Assembly (NCBI RefSeq): GCF_011813015.1
Contig: NZ_QHLQ01000001.1
Location: 372,001 to 436,000 of the forward strand
DNA from: Parasedimentitalea denitrificans
Lineage (GTDB): Bacteria > Pseudomonadota > Alphaproteobacteria > Rhodobacterales > Rhodobacteraceae
Length of the DNA: 64,000 bases
Direction: 5' to 3'
The notes beneath the pieces are model-generated. The model made no database searches and was not told the DNA's origin. It saw nothing but the letters and a program-made list of their open reading frames with translations. Positions 16,486 through 24,826 of this stretch are shown here, one piece after another. The translations under genes were made by a program, and so were the position numbers. Position 1 is the first letter of the stretch, and every line of letters starts with the position of its first letter.

Positions 16486-17370
16486 ATGTCGACCTCCCGC
16501 TTCAATCAGCGCAGCATTGCCCCGGTGCTATTCTTGGCTCCGGCCATTCTGTTTTTCATGTTCTACGTGATCTTTCCGATTTTCCAATCGATGCAGATCT
16601 CACTGTACGACTGGGACGGGCTAGGTGAAAAAACCTATGTCGGCATGGACAACTATGTTGAACTGATGGACGACGAGGCCTTCTATACCTCGCTGAAAAA
16701 CAACGTGATCTGGTTGATTCTGTACATGCTGGCGATCCCGGCAGGTCTGTTCATCGCGCTATTCCTGAACCAGACTGTGTTTGGCATGCGCCTGTACAAG
16801 TCGCTGTTTTTCTTTCCCTTCGTGATCAGCCAAGTGGTGGTTGGTCTGGTGTTCACCTGGTTCTATGATCCGTCATTCGGACTGCTGAATGTGATATTGG
16901 GATGGTTTGGCCTAGGGCCTGTTACGATCCTGGGCGATGAGACCTGGGTGACCTATGGCATCATCTTTGCGGGTTTGTGGCCGCAGACGGCTTATTGCAT
17001 GATCCTGTATATCACCGGGCTAAACGCAGTTGACCCCGAACAGATCGAGGCCGGGCGACTGGACAATGCCAAGGGCTGGAACATGCTGTGGTATATCATT
17101 CTGCCGCAGCTAAAACCTGCCACCTTCATTGCCATTGTCGTCACCGTTATCGGCGCGCTCCGCAGTTTCGACCTTGTTTCGATCATGACGGCTGGCGGCC
17201 CCTGGGGCAGCTCACGGGTGCTGGCCTTTTACATGTACGAAAAAGCCTTCTCTGAATACGGCTTCCGCATGGGGTATGGCGCTGCAATCGCCGTTATCCT
17301 GTTCCTGATCATGATGATCTACATCACCTTCTTCCTTGTGAAGATGTACCGCGACGAAAAGGGGCGCTGA
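16486..17370 (+). CDS. CUT1 sugar ABC importer permease (MalF/UgpA type)
   Basis: 294 residues, about six membrane helices, starting SIAPVLFLAPAILFFMFYVI. The coupling loop EQIEAGRLDNAKGWNMLWYI is the EAA motif in the form found in UgpA/MalF-type sugar permeases. AGGA lies seven bases before the ATG. It pairs with the product of the next gene and the MalK-type ATPase encoded on the other strand to import a sugar, presumably a galactoside. Confidence 0.9.
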   Translation: MSTSRFNQRSIAPVLFLAPAILFFMFYVIFPIFQSMQISLYDWDGLGEKTYVGMDNYVELMDDEAFYTSLKNNVIWLILYMLAIPAGLFIALFLNQTVFGMRLYKSLFFFPFVISQVVVGLVFTWFYDPSFGLLNVILGWFGLGPVTILGDETWVTYGIIFAGLWPQTAYCMILYITGLNAVDPEQIEAGRLDNAKGWNMLWYIILPQLKPATFIAIVVTVIGALRSFDLVSIMTAGGPWGSSRVLAFYMYEKAFSEYGFRMGYGAAIAVILFLIMMIYITFFLVKMYRDEKGR

Positions 17371-17373
17371 TCC

Positions 17374-18222
17374 ATGTTCCCAACCCCCATTGAGCGCCGT
17401 TCCATTGCTCTGCAACGGATGTATAAAACCGCCCTGCCCATCGCCATGATAATGTGGCTGCTACCGCTGATTGCAGTTGCACTGACCTCTATCCGATCTG
17501 CCGGTGATATCACCGCTGGCAATTACTGGGGCTGGCCCACATCGTTTAATCTGGTGCAGAACTACTCGGACATTTTCACCAACACGCCGCTGGGCAATTA
17601 CATGTGGAACTCGGTCCGGGTGACCATCCCTACGGTGATAGGCACACTGGCATTGTCGTGCATGTCCGGCTTTGCGCTGGCAGTTTACAAGTTCAAGGGC
17701 AACATGCTGGTGTTCTTCATGTTTGTGGCCGGCAACTTTGTTCCCTTTCAGATCCTTATGGTACCAGTGCGCGACCTGACCCTGCAAATGGGGTTATACA
17801 ATTCCGTTACCGGGCTGGCGCTGTTCCACATCGCGTTTCAAACCGGGTTCTGCACCCTGTTCATGCGCAATTTTATCCGATCCTTGCCGGTAGAGCTGAT
17901 CGAGGCCGCGCGGGTTGAGGGCGTCAAGGAATGGCGGATCTTCTGGTTCATTATCCTGCCCCTGATGCGCCCGGCGATTGCTGCGCTTGCGGTGCTGATC
18001 TTTACCTTCATCTGGAACGACTATTTCTGGGCCACTGTATTGACCCAAGGCGCCGAGAGCCAGCCTGTCACGGCGGGACTGTACTCGCTAAACGGCCAGT
18101 GGGTTGCCGCCTGGCACTTGGTCTCCGCAGGGTCGATCGTGGCAGCGCTGCCGCCGGTTGCGATCTTCTTTCTTCTGCAAAAACACTTCATCGCAGGTCT
18201 GACCCTGGGTGCCGTCAAGTAA
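17374..18222 (+). CDS. CUT1 sugar ABC importer permease (MalG/UgpE type)
   Basis: 282 residues with six predicted membrane helices and the EAA loop ELIEAARVEGVKEWRIFWFI. It ends in HFIAGLTLGAVK, the usual C-terminus of MalG/UgpE-type permeases (FIxGLTxGAVK). It starts three bases after the stop of the partner permease gene. I keep the ATG at 17374; a second ATG 45 bases later would also begin before the first membrane helix, so the N-terminus is uncertain by 15 residues. Confidence 0.9.
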   Translation: MFPTPIERRSIALQRMYKTALPIAMIMWLLPLIAVALTSIRSAGDITAGNYWGWPTSFNLVQNYSDIFTNTPLGNYMWNSVRVTIPTVIGTLALSCMSGFALAVYKFKGNMLVFFMFVAGNFVPFQILMVPVRDLTLQMGLYNSVTGLALFHIAFQTGFCTLFMRNFIRSLPVELIEAARVEGVKEWRIFWFIILPLMRPAIAALAVLIFTFIWNDYFWATVLTQGAESQPVTAGLYSLNGQWVAAWHLVSAGSIVAALPPVAIFFLLQKHFIAGLTLGAVK

Positions 18223-18255
18223 ACCGCCAAGAGCGAATATCGAATAGGAAAGCCA

Positions 18256-19623
18256 ATGGCTGTCAAGATTGCCTTCATCGGCGCAGGCTCGACCATCTTC
18301 ATGCGCAACATCATCGGCGATGTCCTGCACCACCCTGCGCTGAGCGATGCCAAGATCGCGCTGATGGACATCGATAGAACCCGGCTTGAAGAATCCGAGC
18401 TGGTGGCAAACAAGATGGTCGCATCCATGGGTGTTGCGGCACAGATCACCACCCATACCGACCAGCGCGCAGCCCTAGCCGAGGCGGACTTCGTCGTAGT
18501 GGCCTTTCAAATCGGGGGATACAAACCCTGCACGGTCACCGATTTCGACATTCCCAAAAACTATGGCCTGGATCAGACAATTGCTGACACGCTGGGCATT
18601 GGCGGCATCATGCGTGGCCTGCGCACCGTGCCGCATCTGTGGTCGGTGTGCGAAGATATGCTGGCGGTCTGCCCCGAGGCAACGCTGCTTCAATACGTCA
18701 ATCCGATGGCGATCAACACCTGGGCGATTGGCGCCAAGTATCCGCAGATCAAGCAGGTCGGATTGTGCCATTCAGTTCAAGGCACCGCCGAAGAACTGGC
18801 GCGGGATCTGGATGTGTCTGTCGCTGGCCTGCGCTATCGTGCGGCCGGTATCAACCACATGGCGTTCTATCTGGAATTCGAACAGCGCCTAAAGGACGGC
18901 TCTTACCGCGATCTCTACCCTGCCCTGAAAACCGGGTATGAGGAAGGCCGTTATCCCACTGCCACCGGAGCCAATGCGCGGTGCCCAAACTATGTGCGCT
19001 ATGAGGTGATGAAGCATTTCGGGCTATTCGTGACTGAATCGTCCGAGCATTTTGCCGAATATGTACCCTGGTTCATCAAGTCACACCGCCCAGATCTGAT
19101 CGAACAGTTTCAGATCCCGCTGGATGAATACCCGCTGCGCTGCGAAGAGCAGATTGCCGACTGGGCTGCTCAGGCCGAGGCGCTGCGCGATGCGCCAACG
19201 CTCGACGTGGCTCAAAGCCACGAATATGCAGCGACCATCATGAACGCAATCACCACCGGCGCACCTGCGGTGATCTATGGCAACGTTCCAAACAGCGGTC
19301 AGATCCCACAACTGCCCATGGGAGCAGCGGTTGAGGTCCCTTGTCTGGTGGATGGCAATGGTATTCAGCCCACGGTCGTCGATGACATCCCACCCCAGCT
19401 GATCGCAATGATGCGCACCAACATCAACGTTCAGGACCTAACGGTGCAGGCACTGTTGACCGAGAACCGCGAACATATCTATCACGCCGCCATGATGGAC
19501 CCACGCACCGCCGCCGAGCTGGACCTGCGCCAGATCCGCAAGCTGGTGGATGATTTGCTAACCGCACATGGTGACTGGATGCCTGATTGGGTTGGCGGTA
19601 AGACAGGCGGACCTACAACATGA
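18256..19623 (+). CDS. Glycoside hydrolase family 4, alpha-galactosidase-like (MelA type)
   Basis: 455 residues with an N-terminal Rossmann fold (KIAFIGAGSTIFMRNIIGDV) and the GH4 motifs YVNPMAINTWA, VGLCHSVQGT and AAGINHMAFYLEF; the Cys and His in these bind the Mn2+ ion. GH4 enzymes cleave by an oxidation-elimination mechanism using NAD+ and a metal. The GLCHSVQGT plus INHMAF combination fits alpha-galactosidases (MelA) rather than phospho-glucosidases (which carry CN.P), and no phosphotransferase system is present. It would release galactose from imported alpha-galactosides in the cytoplasm. Confidence 0.85.
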   Translation: MAVKIAFIGAGSTIFMRNIIGDVLHHPALSDAKIALMDIDRTRLEESELVANKMVASMGVAAQITTHTDQRAALAEADFVVVAFQIGGYKPCTVTDFDIPKNYGLDQTIADTLGIGGIMRGLRTVPHLWSVCEDMLAVCPEATLLQYVNPMAINTWAIGAKYPQIKQVGLCHSVQGTAEELARDLDVSVAGLRYRAAGINHMAFYLEFEQRLKDGSYRDLYPALKTGYEEGRYPTATGANARCPNYVRYEVMKHFGLFVTESSEHFAEYVPWFIKSHRPDLIEQFQIPLDEYPLRCEEQIADWAAQAEALRDAPTLDVAQSHEYAATIMNAITTGAPAVIYGNVPNSGQIPQLPMGAAVEVPCLVDGNGIQPTVVDDIPPQLIAMMRTNINVQDLTVQALLTENREHIYHAAMMDPRTAAELDLRQIRKLVDDLLTAHGDWMPDWVGGKTGGPTT

Positions 19624-19735
19624 CCCTATCACGTATTTATTTACCCATTTTAAAACCGCATGTCGCGGACACAGATAGCTAATTTAATTGGGGGCATCCC
19701 TGTCCCCTTTCAGACGGAAGACGGAAGATGGAACA

Positions 19736-20506
19736 ATGAGCAAAACAGCCACATTTCACGATCTTGAGGGCGCCTCTGTCTTCATCACCGGCGGGGGCTC
19801 AGGTATTGGCGCCTCGCTCACCGAAGGGTTCTTGCGTCAAGGGGCCAAGGTGGCATTTGTCGGGAGATCAGATGCGTCAGAGTTTGTCGATGAAATGGAA
19901 CGTGAGACAGGCCAGCGGCCACTGTTCATCCAGTGCGATATCACTGACACCGCAGCATTGCAGGCTGCAATCACCCAAAGCGCAGAGGCCCATGGCACGG
20001 TCAGCGTTCTGGTCAACAACGCTGCAAACGACCAGCGCCATGAGACACTGGAAGTAACCGAAGAGTTCTGGGATTGGATGCAGGAGATCAACCTAAAGGC
20101 CTATTTCTTTGCCTGTCAGGCCGTCCTGTCAGGTATGAAATCAGCGGGTGCCGGGTCGATTATCAACTTCTCTTCCATCAGCTATATGATGGGCAATGCA
20201 GGATACCCGGCCTATGTCACGGCCAACGCTGGCATCACCGGCATGACACGTGGCCTTGCGCGTGAGTTTGGCGCCGATGGCATCCGCGTCAACGCGCTGG
20301 CGCCGGGATGGGTTCTGACAGACAAGCAAATAGAGAAATGGGCCACACCCGAGGCGCTATCGGCGCATCTGGAACGCCAGTGTCTAAAGGACCACCTAAA
20401 ACCACAGGATATCGTTGACGCTGTGTTGTTCCTGGCCTCAAAAACCAGCCGCATGATGACAGGCCAAACCATGGCGGTTGACGGCGGCGTGGTGGTATCA
20501 GGGTGA
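19736..20506 (+). CDS. Short-chain dehydrogenase/reductase, putative galactose dehydrogenase, catalytic Lys replaced by Asn
   Basis: 256 residues. The cofactor motif TGGGSGIG (from residue 19), NNA (residues 94-96), Asn119, Ser147 and Tyr160 are all in place, but the last member of the catalytic tetrad is changed: the normal YxxxK reads YVTAN, with Asn164 encoded by AAC at 20225-20227. Everything around it (AGITGMTRGLAREFGADGIR) is ordinary SDR sequence, so alignment is not in doubt. Position between alpha-galactosidase and DgoK suggests oxidation of galactose to galactonolactone. Whether it is active is open. The start at 19736 has GGAA upstream; the frame from 19688 is longer without support. 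Confidence 0.82.
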   Translation: MSKTATFHDLEGASVFITGGGSGIGASLTEGFLRQGAKVAFVGRSDASEFVDEMERETGQRPLFIQCDITDTAALQAAITQSAEAHGTVSVLVNNAANDQRHETLEVTEEFWDWMQEINLKAYFFACQAVLSGMKSAGAGSIINFSSISYMMGNAGYPAYVTANAGITGMTRGLAREFGADGIRVNALAPGWVLTDKQIEKWATPEALSAHLERQCLKDHLKPQDIVDAVLFLASKTSRMMTGQTMAVDGGVVVSG

Positions 20507-20517
20507 GGACACAGGAC

Positions 20518-21429
20518 ATGGAAAAGCTAAATTGGATCGCCGTTGACTGGGGCACCTCGCACCTGCGGGTATGGCTGATGGATGACCAAAGCAAAGTACT
20601 ACAGCACCTTGCATCAGATCGCGGGATGTCCAGCCTGAAACCCGAAGAGTATGAGGCCACGCTGATAGAGATGGTCGGCGACGCCCTGCCCGATCAGGGT
20701 AGCATCCCGGTGATCTGCTGCGGCATGGCCGGGTCACGTCAGGGATGGGCCGAGGCCCCCTATGGCAAGGCCCCTTGCACGCCGCCGTCAATCGATGCGG
20801 CGACTCGGGTCAGCACCAAGGTTTCCCGGATCAGCGTCTTTATTCTGCCCGGCATCAAACAGCTACCCGCTGCCGATGTCATGCGCGGAGAAGAGACGCA
20901 GATTGCCGGTTTTCTGGCCGAAAACTCTGACTTTGACGGGGTGATCTGCCTGCCGGGCACACATTGTAAATGGGTCCATATCAGCGCGGGCGAGGTCGTC
21001 AGCTTTCGCACCTTCATGACCGGCGAGCTGTTTGCGCTAATTTGCGGTTCATCAGTGCTGCGCCATTCGGTCGACGATGAGGGCTGGGACGCCGAAGCGT
21101 TTGACGCGGCTGTGTCCGATGCGATTTCTAGACCGGCGGCGATTGCAGGCAACCTGTTTTCCATCCGCGCAGAATCGCTGCTGTCTGGCCTAAGCGCCGC
21201 CGCTGCACGCTCACGGATCTCTGGCCTGTTGATCGGTATCGAACTGGCAGCCGCCCGCCCCTATTGGCTGGGTCAGGATGTGGTGATTGTCGGCGAGAGC
21301 GGCATTGCCTCGGCCTATGAGGTCGGTCTGATCCAACAGGGCGCGATGGCGCGCCGTGTGACGGCCGAGAACATGACCCTGAACGGCCTGCGGGCTGCCC
21401 ACGCCAAGATGGTAGAAATAGCCCAATGA
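20518..21429 (+). CDS. dgoK: 2-dehydro-3-deoxygalactonokinase
   Basis: 303 residues of the DgoK family: AVDWGTSHLRVWLM at the N-terminus (phosphate-binding of the ASKHA fold), CCGMAGSRQGWAEAPY, CLPGTHCKWVHI and FMTGELFALI. It phosphorylates 2-dehydro-3-deoxy-galactonate at C6 with ATP. I use the ATG at 20518, which has GAGGA about nine bases upstream; a GTG at 20503 overlapping the SDR stop codon is possible. It overlaps the aldolase gene at its end by ATGA, which couples the two steps of the De Ley-Doudoroff pathway. Confidence 0.9.
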   Translation: MEKLNWIAVDWGTSHLRVWLMDDQSKVLQHLASDRGMSSLKPEEYEATLIEMVGDALPDQGSIPVICCGMAGSRQGWAEAPYGKAPCTPPSIDAATRVSTKVSRISVFILPGIKQLPAADVMRGEETQIAGFLAENSDFDGVICLPGTHCKWVHISAGEVVSFRTFMTGELFALICGSSVLRHSVDDEGWDAEAFDAAVSDAISRPAAIAGNLFSIRAESLLSGLSAAAARSRISGLLIGIELAAARPYWLGQDVVIVGESGIASAYEVGLIQQGAMARRVTAENMTLNGLRAAHAKMVEIAQ

Positions 21430-22031
21430 CACGCGAAATCATCGCCATTCTACGTGGTGTTCAAAGCCACGAAATCTGTGACATCGCCGATGTGCTGATC
21501 GCTGCGGGTATCACCAAGATCGAAGTTCCGCTGAACTCTCCCGATCCATTTGCAACCATCGCGCAGTTGGTCAGCCATGCAGGCGACCGCGCGGTTGTTG
21601 GCGCGGGCACGGTTCTGGACGCGGATGCAGTTGCCCACTTGGCCGAGATCGGCGCGCAGATGGTAGTATCACCCGACGCCTGCACTGAAGTGATAACCGC
21701 GACCAAGGCCGCAGGTATGCTGTCTTATCCCGGTGTCATGACCCCCACCGAATGTTTTGCCGCCCTGCGCGCTGGCGCCGATGGGATCAAGCTGTTCCCG
21801 GCCTTCAAGTTGGGGCTGGATGGTTTGGCAGCGATAAAGGCCGTACTGCCTGCTGAGACCAAAACCTATGCAGTTGGTGGTGTTGGCCCAGCCAATTTTG
21901 CCGACTGGCAGGCGGCTGGTGTCACCGGGTTTGGAATTGGATCAGGCATCTACAAGATCGGGTTCACCCCCGAGGATGTCAAAACGCGGGCGGAAGAAAT
22001 TGTTGCCTCCTATGACGCGGCCTACACATGA
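21426..22031 (+). CDS. dgoA: 2-dehydro-3-deoxy-6-phosphogalactonate aldolase
   Basis: 201 residues of the KDPG/KDPGal aldolase family. The Schiff-base lysine lies in GADGIKLFPAF and the catalytic Glu in TKIEVPLNS. It splits 2-dehydro-3-deoxy-6-phosphogalactonate into pyruvate and glyceraldehyde 3-phosphate. The IKLFPA form and the company of dgoK favour the galactonate branch over the Entner-Doudoroff KDPG branch. Both ends overlap the neighbouring genes by ATGA. Confidence 0.9.
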   Translation: MTREIIAILRGVQSHEICDIADVLIAAGITKIEVPLNSPDPFATIAQLVSHAGDRAVVGAGTVLDADAVAHLAEIGAQMVVSPDACTEVITATKAAGMLSYPGVMTPTECFAALRAGADGIKLFPAFKLGLDGLAAIKAVLPAETKTYAVGGVGPANFADWQAAGVTGFGIGSGIYKIGFTPEDVKTRAEEIVASYDAAYT

Positions 22032-22879
22032 CCGATAAGGCCCAAGTCTTTAGCGACACTGCCTGCACCCTAGGCGAAGGCCCCCTTTGGCATCCTGAAC
22101 GAAAGCAATTGTTCTGGTTCGATATCTTGTCCAAGAAGTTGCTAACCCGTAACGAAGACGGCGAGCAAAAATGGTGCTTTGATGAATGTGTTTCCGCCGC
22201 GGGTTGGGTAGATCACGAAACCCTGTTGATGGCTAGCGAAAACGGGTTGTACCAGTTCGACATCCCATCAGGGCAGCGAGAACTGGTGGTGCCGCTAGAG
22301 GCTGACAACTCGGTGACCCGGTCAAACGACGGCCGCGCCGACCCATGGGGTGGGTTTTGGATTGGCACCATGGGGTTCAATGCCGAACCCGGTGCTGGCG
22401 CGATCTATCGGTTTTATCGAGGCGAGCTGAAGCAGTTGATCAGCGATGTCACTATCAGCAACGCAATCTGCTTTGCCCCGGATCGGTCCTGTGCCTACTA
22501 CACCGACACCGCCGATGGCCGCATCATGCGTCAGCCGCTGGAACAGACAGATGGCTGGCCTGTGGGAGAGCCCGAGGTGTTTCTGGACTTCTCAGCCGAG
22601 GACTTTGGCCCGGATGGCGCGGTGGTCGACGCCGAGGGCTGTTTGTGGAACGCCCAATGGGGCGCCGCGCGGGTGGCACGGTATTCGCCCTCGGGTGAGT
22701 TGTTATCGACGCTATCCGTTCCAGCTACACAGGCCAGTTGCCCAGCCTTTGGCGGGCCTGACCTGACCACTCTGTTTGTCACCACCGCCGCCGAAAACAG
22801 CAGTGATGTACAAGCTGGGCAAACCTTTTGCTTAGCCACCAACACCACCGGACAACGTGAACACCAAGTCATCCTCTGA
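22028..22879 (+). CDS. SMP-30/gluconolactonase family lactonase, putative galactonolactonase
   Basis: 283 residues of the six-bladed beta-propeller SMP-30 family. The metal ligands are present: Glu in LGEGPLWHP, Asn in TISNAICFAPD and Asp in FGPDGAVVDAEG; SNDGRADPWGGFWIGTM is the usual substrate-side segment. Such enzymes open aldonolactones with Ca2+ or Zn2+. Between the aldolase and beta-galactosidase genes the natural role is to hydrolyse galactono-lactone to galactonate. It starts by an ATGA overlap with dgoA. Confidence 0.87.
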   Translation: MTDKAQVFSDTACTLGEGPLWHPERKQLFWFDILSKKLLTRNEDGEQKWCFDECVSAAGWVDHETLLMASENGLYQFDIPSGQRELVVPLEADNSVTRSNDGRADPWGGFWIGTMGFNAEPGAGAIYRFYRGELKQLISDVTISNAICFAPDRSCAYYTDTADGRIMRQPLEQTDGWPVGEPEVFLDFSAEDFGPDGAVVDAEGCLWNAQWGAARVARYSPSGELLSTLSVPATQASCPAFGGPDLTTLFVTTAAENSSDVQAGQTFCLATNTTGQREHQVIL

Positions 22880-22888
22880 GGTCAGAAA

Positions 22889-24811
22889 ATGCAACGCACC
22901 CTTGGCACCTGCTATTACCCGGAACACTGGTCACCTGACATCTGGGCCGAAGACGCACGGCGCATGGCCGAGGCCGGTCTGACCTGGGTCCGGATTGGTG
23001 AATTCGCCTGGTCGCGGATTGAACCCAAGCCGGGTGAGTTGCACTGGGACTGGCTGGATCAGGCGATCAATGTGCTGGGTCAGGCCGGGCTAAAGGTGGT
23101 GCTAGGCACCCCAACCGCGACGCCGCCAAAATGGGTATTGGACAAGCATCCCGATATGCTGGCGGTGGATGATCAGGGCCGCCCCCGCAAGTTCGGCTCG
23201 CGCAGGCACTACTGTTTCAGCCACAGCGGATACCTAGAGGAATGCCGCCGTATCGTTGAGTTGATGGCCGAGCGATATGGGCAGAACCCGCATGTGGCGG
23301 CCTGGCAAACGGATAATGAGTATGGCTGTCACGATACCACCCTGTCCTATTCCGACGCGGCGCGTCAGGGATTTCGCCACTGGCTGCGGAAACAATTTTC
23401 GGATCAAGGTCAGAACGACGGTATCGGGGCGCTAAACACGGCCTGGGGCAATGTGTTCTGGTCGATGGAGTACAGCGAATTTGACGACATCGACCTACCT
23501 AACTTGACCGTAACTGACCCGAACCCGTCCCATGTGCTGGCATTTCGCCGCTATACCTCGGATCAGGTGGTGGCGTTCAACCGCGCGCAGGTGGATATCA
23601 TCAGGGCGCATTCACAGGCGCCGGTTGCCCATAATTATATGGGGCGCATCACAGATTTCGACCACTTCAAGGTCGGCGCGGATCTGGATATCGCCAGTTG
23701 GGACAGCTATCCGCTGGGGTTCCTAGAGGATCGCGTTGGCGCCAGTGCCGATGAACAGCGAAAATATGCCAATCAGGGGCACCCCGATTTTCAGGCCTTT
23801 CACCACGATCTGTACCGCGCCGTCGGGCGTGGGCGTTGGTGGGTGATGGAACAGCAACCGGGACCGGTGAACTGGGCGCCTTACAACCCCGCTCCGCTGC
23901 CCGGCATGGTCCGGTTGTGGAGCTGGGAGGCCTTTGCCCATGGCGCTGAGGCCGTGTGCTATTTCCGCTGGCGGCAGGCACCATTTGCGCAGGAACAGAT
24001 GCATGCAGGCCTGCTGCGCCCAGACAGCGCAGACGCCCCTGCAATTGTCGAGGCACGTCAGGTCGCAGACGAAATCCAGCAGTCGCCGGATTTACACCCC
24101 ATGCAGGCCAAGGTCGCACTGATGTTCGACTATGATGCTGACTGGGCCTGGACCATTCAGCCGCAGGGCACCGGGCTAAGCTATTTTGGCTTGATCTTTG
24201 ATCACTATCGCGCCCTTCGTCGAGCGGGATTGTCGGTCGATATCCTGCCGCCGGACAGCCGCGATTTCAGCGGATATAGCTTGGTGCTTGCTCCGGGCAT
24301 GATGCATATGCCGGAGGATTTAAAACAGGCGCTGAGCACCTGCGACGCTGAGGTGCTAGTTGGACCACGGACCGCCGCACGGGATGCCAATATGGCGATC
24401 CCAGTGCCCCTGCCCCCAGCCTTTCCTGGTTTGGATGTCACCGTATCCCGCGTTGAAACAATGCGCCCAGACCGACCCGTTGCACTGCATTCAGGCGGCG
24501 CGGCCATTGGATACCTGGAAGAGCTGGAAGGATCGGCAGAAGTCACCCTGCAAACCACAGCCGGGGCCGCAGTGGCAATGCGGACGGGCCATGTGACCTA
24601 TATGGGTGGATGGGGCGATGATGCGGCGTTGGATACTCTGATTGGCGATCTGTGCGCGCGAGCCAGTTTAGCCACGCTGGCCCTACCCGAAGGGGTGCGC
24701 ATTCGTGACACCGCGAACGAACGGTTCTGGTTCAATTACAATGCTGAGCCCGTCACCAGTGACGCTGGAACCCTGCCACCCGCCGGAGTACTGCGTGTGA
24801 AATTGCCGTAG
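22889..24811 (+). CDS. Beta-galactosidase, glycoside hydrolase family 42
   Basis: 640 residues of the GH42 family: an N-terminal TIM barrel (GTCYYPEHWSPDIWAEDARR, WVRIGEFAWSRIEP), the acid/base Glu in AAWQTDNEYGCHDT, the nucleophile Glu in WVMEQQPGPVNW, then a trimerisation domain and a small C-terminal beta domain. It lacks a signal peptide, so it acts on imported beta-galactosides in the cytoplasm. GAGG seven bases before the ATG supports the start. It is the last gene of the plus-strand galactoside operon and converges on nuoG with only 15 bases between and no terminator visible. Confidence 0.92.
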   Translation: MQRTLGTCYYPEHWSPDIWAEDARRMAEAGLTWVRIGEFAWSRIEPKPGELHWDWLDQAINVLGQAGLKVVLGTPTATPPKWVLDKHPDMLAVDDQGRPRKFGSRRHYCFSHSGYLEECRRIVELMAERYGQNPHVAAWQTDNEYGCHDTTLSYSDAARQGFRHWLRKQFSDQGQNDGIGALNTAWGNVFWSMEYSEFDDIDLPNLTVTDPNPSHVLAFRRYTSDQVVAFNRAQVDIIRAHSQAPVAHNYMGRITDFDHFKVGADLDIASWDSYPLGFLEDRVGASADEQRKYANQGHPDFQAFHHDLYRAVGRGRWWVMEQQPGPVNWAPYNPAPLPGMVRLWSWEAFAHGAEAVCYFRWRQAPFAQEQMHAGLLRPDSADAPAIVEARQVADEIQQSPDLHPMQAKVALMFDYDADWAWTIQPQGTGLSYFGLIFDHYRALRRAGLSVDILPPDSRDFSGYSLVLAPGMMHMPEDLKQALSTCDAEVLVGPRTAARDANMAIPVPLPPAFPGLDVTVSRVETMRPDRPVALHSGGAAIGYLEELEGSAEVTLQTTAGAAVAMRTGHVTYMGGWGDDAALDTLIGDLCARASLATLALPEGVRIRDTANERFWFNYNAEPVTSDAGTLPPAGVLRVKLP

Positions 24812-24826
24812 CGCGCCGATATTGGT

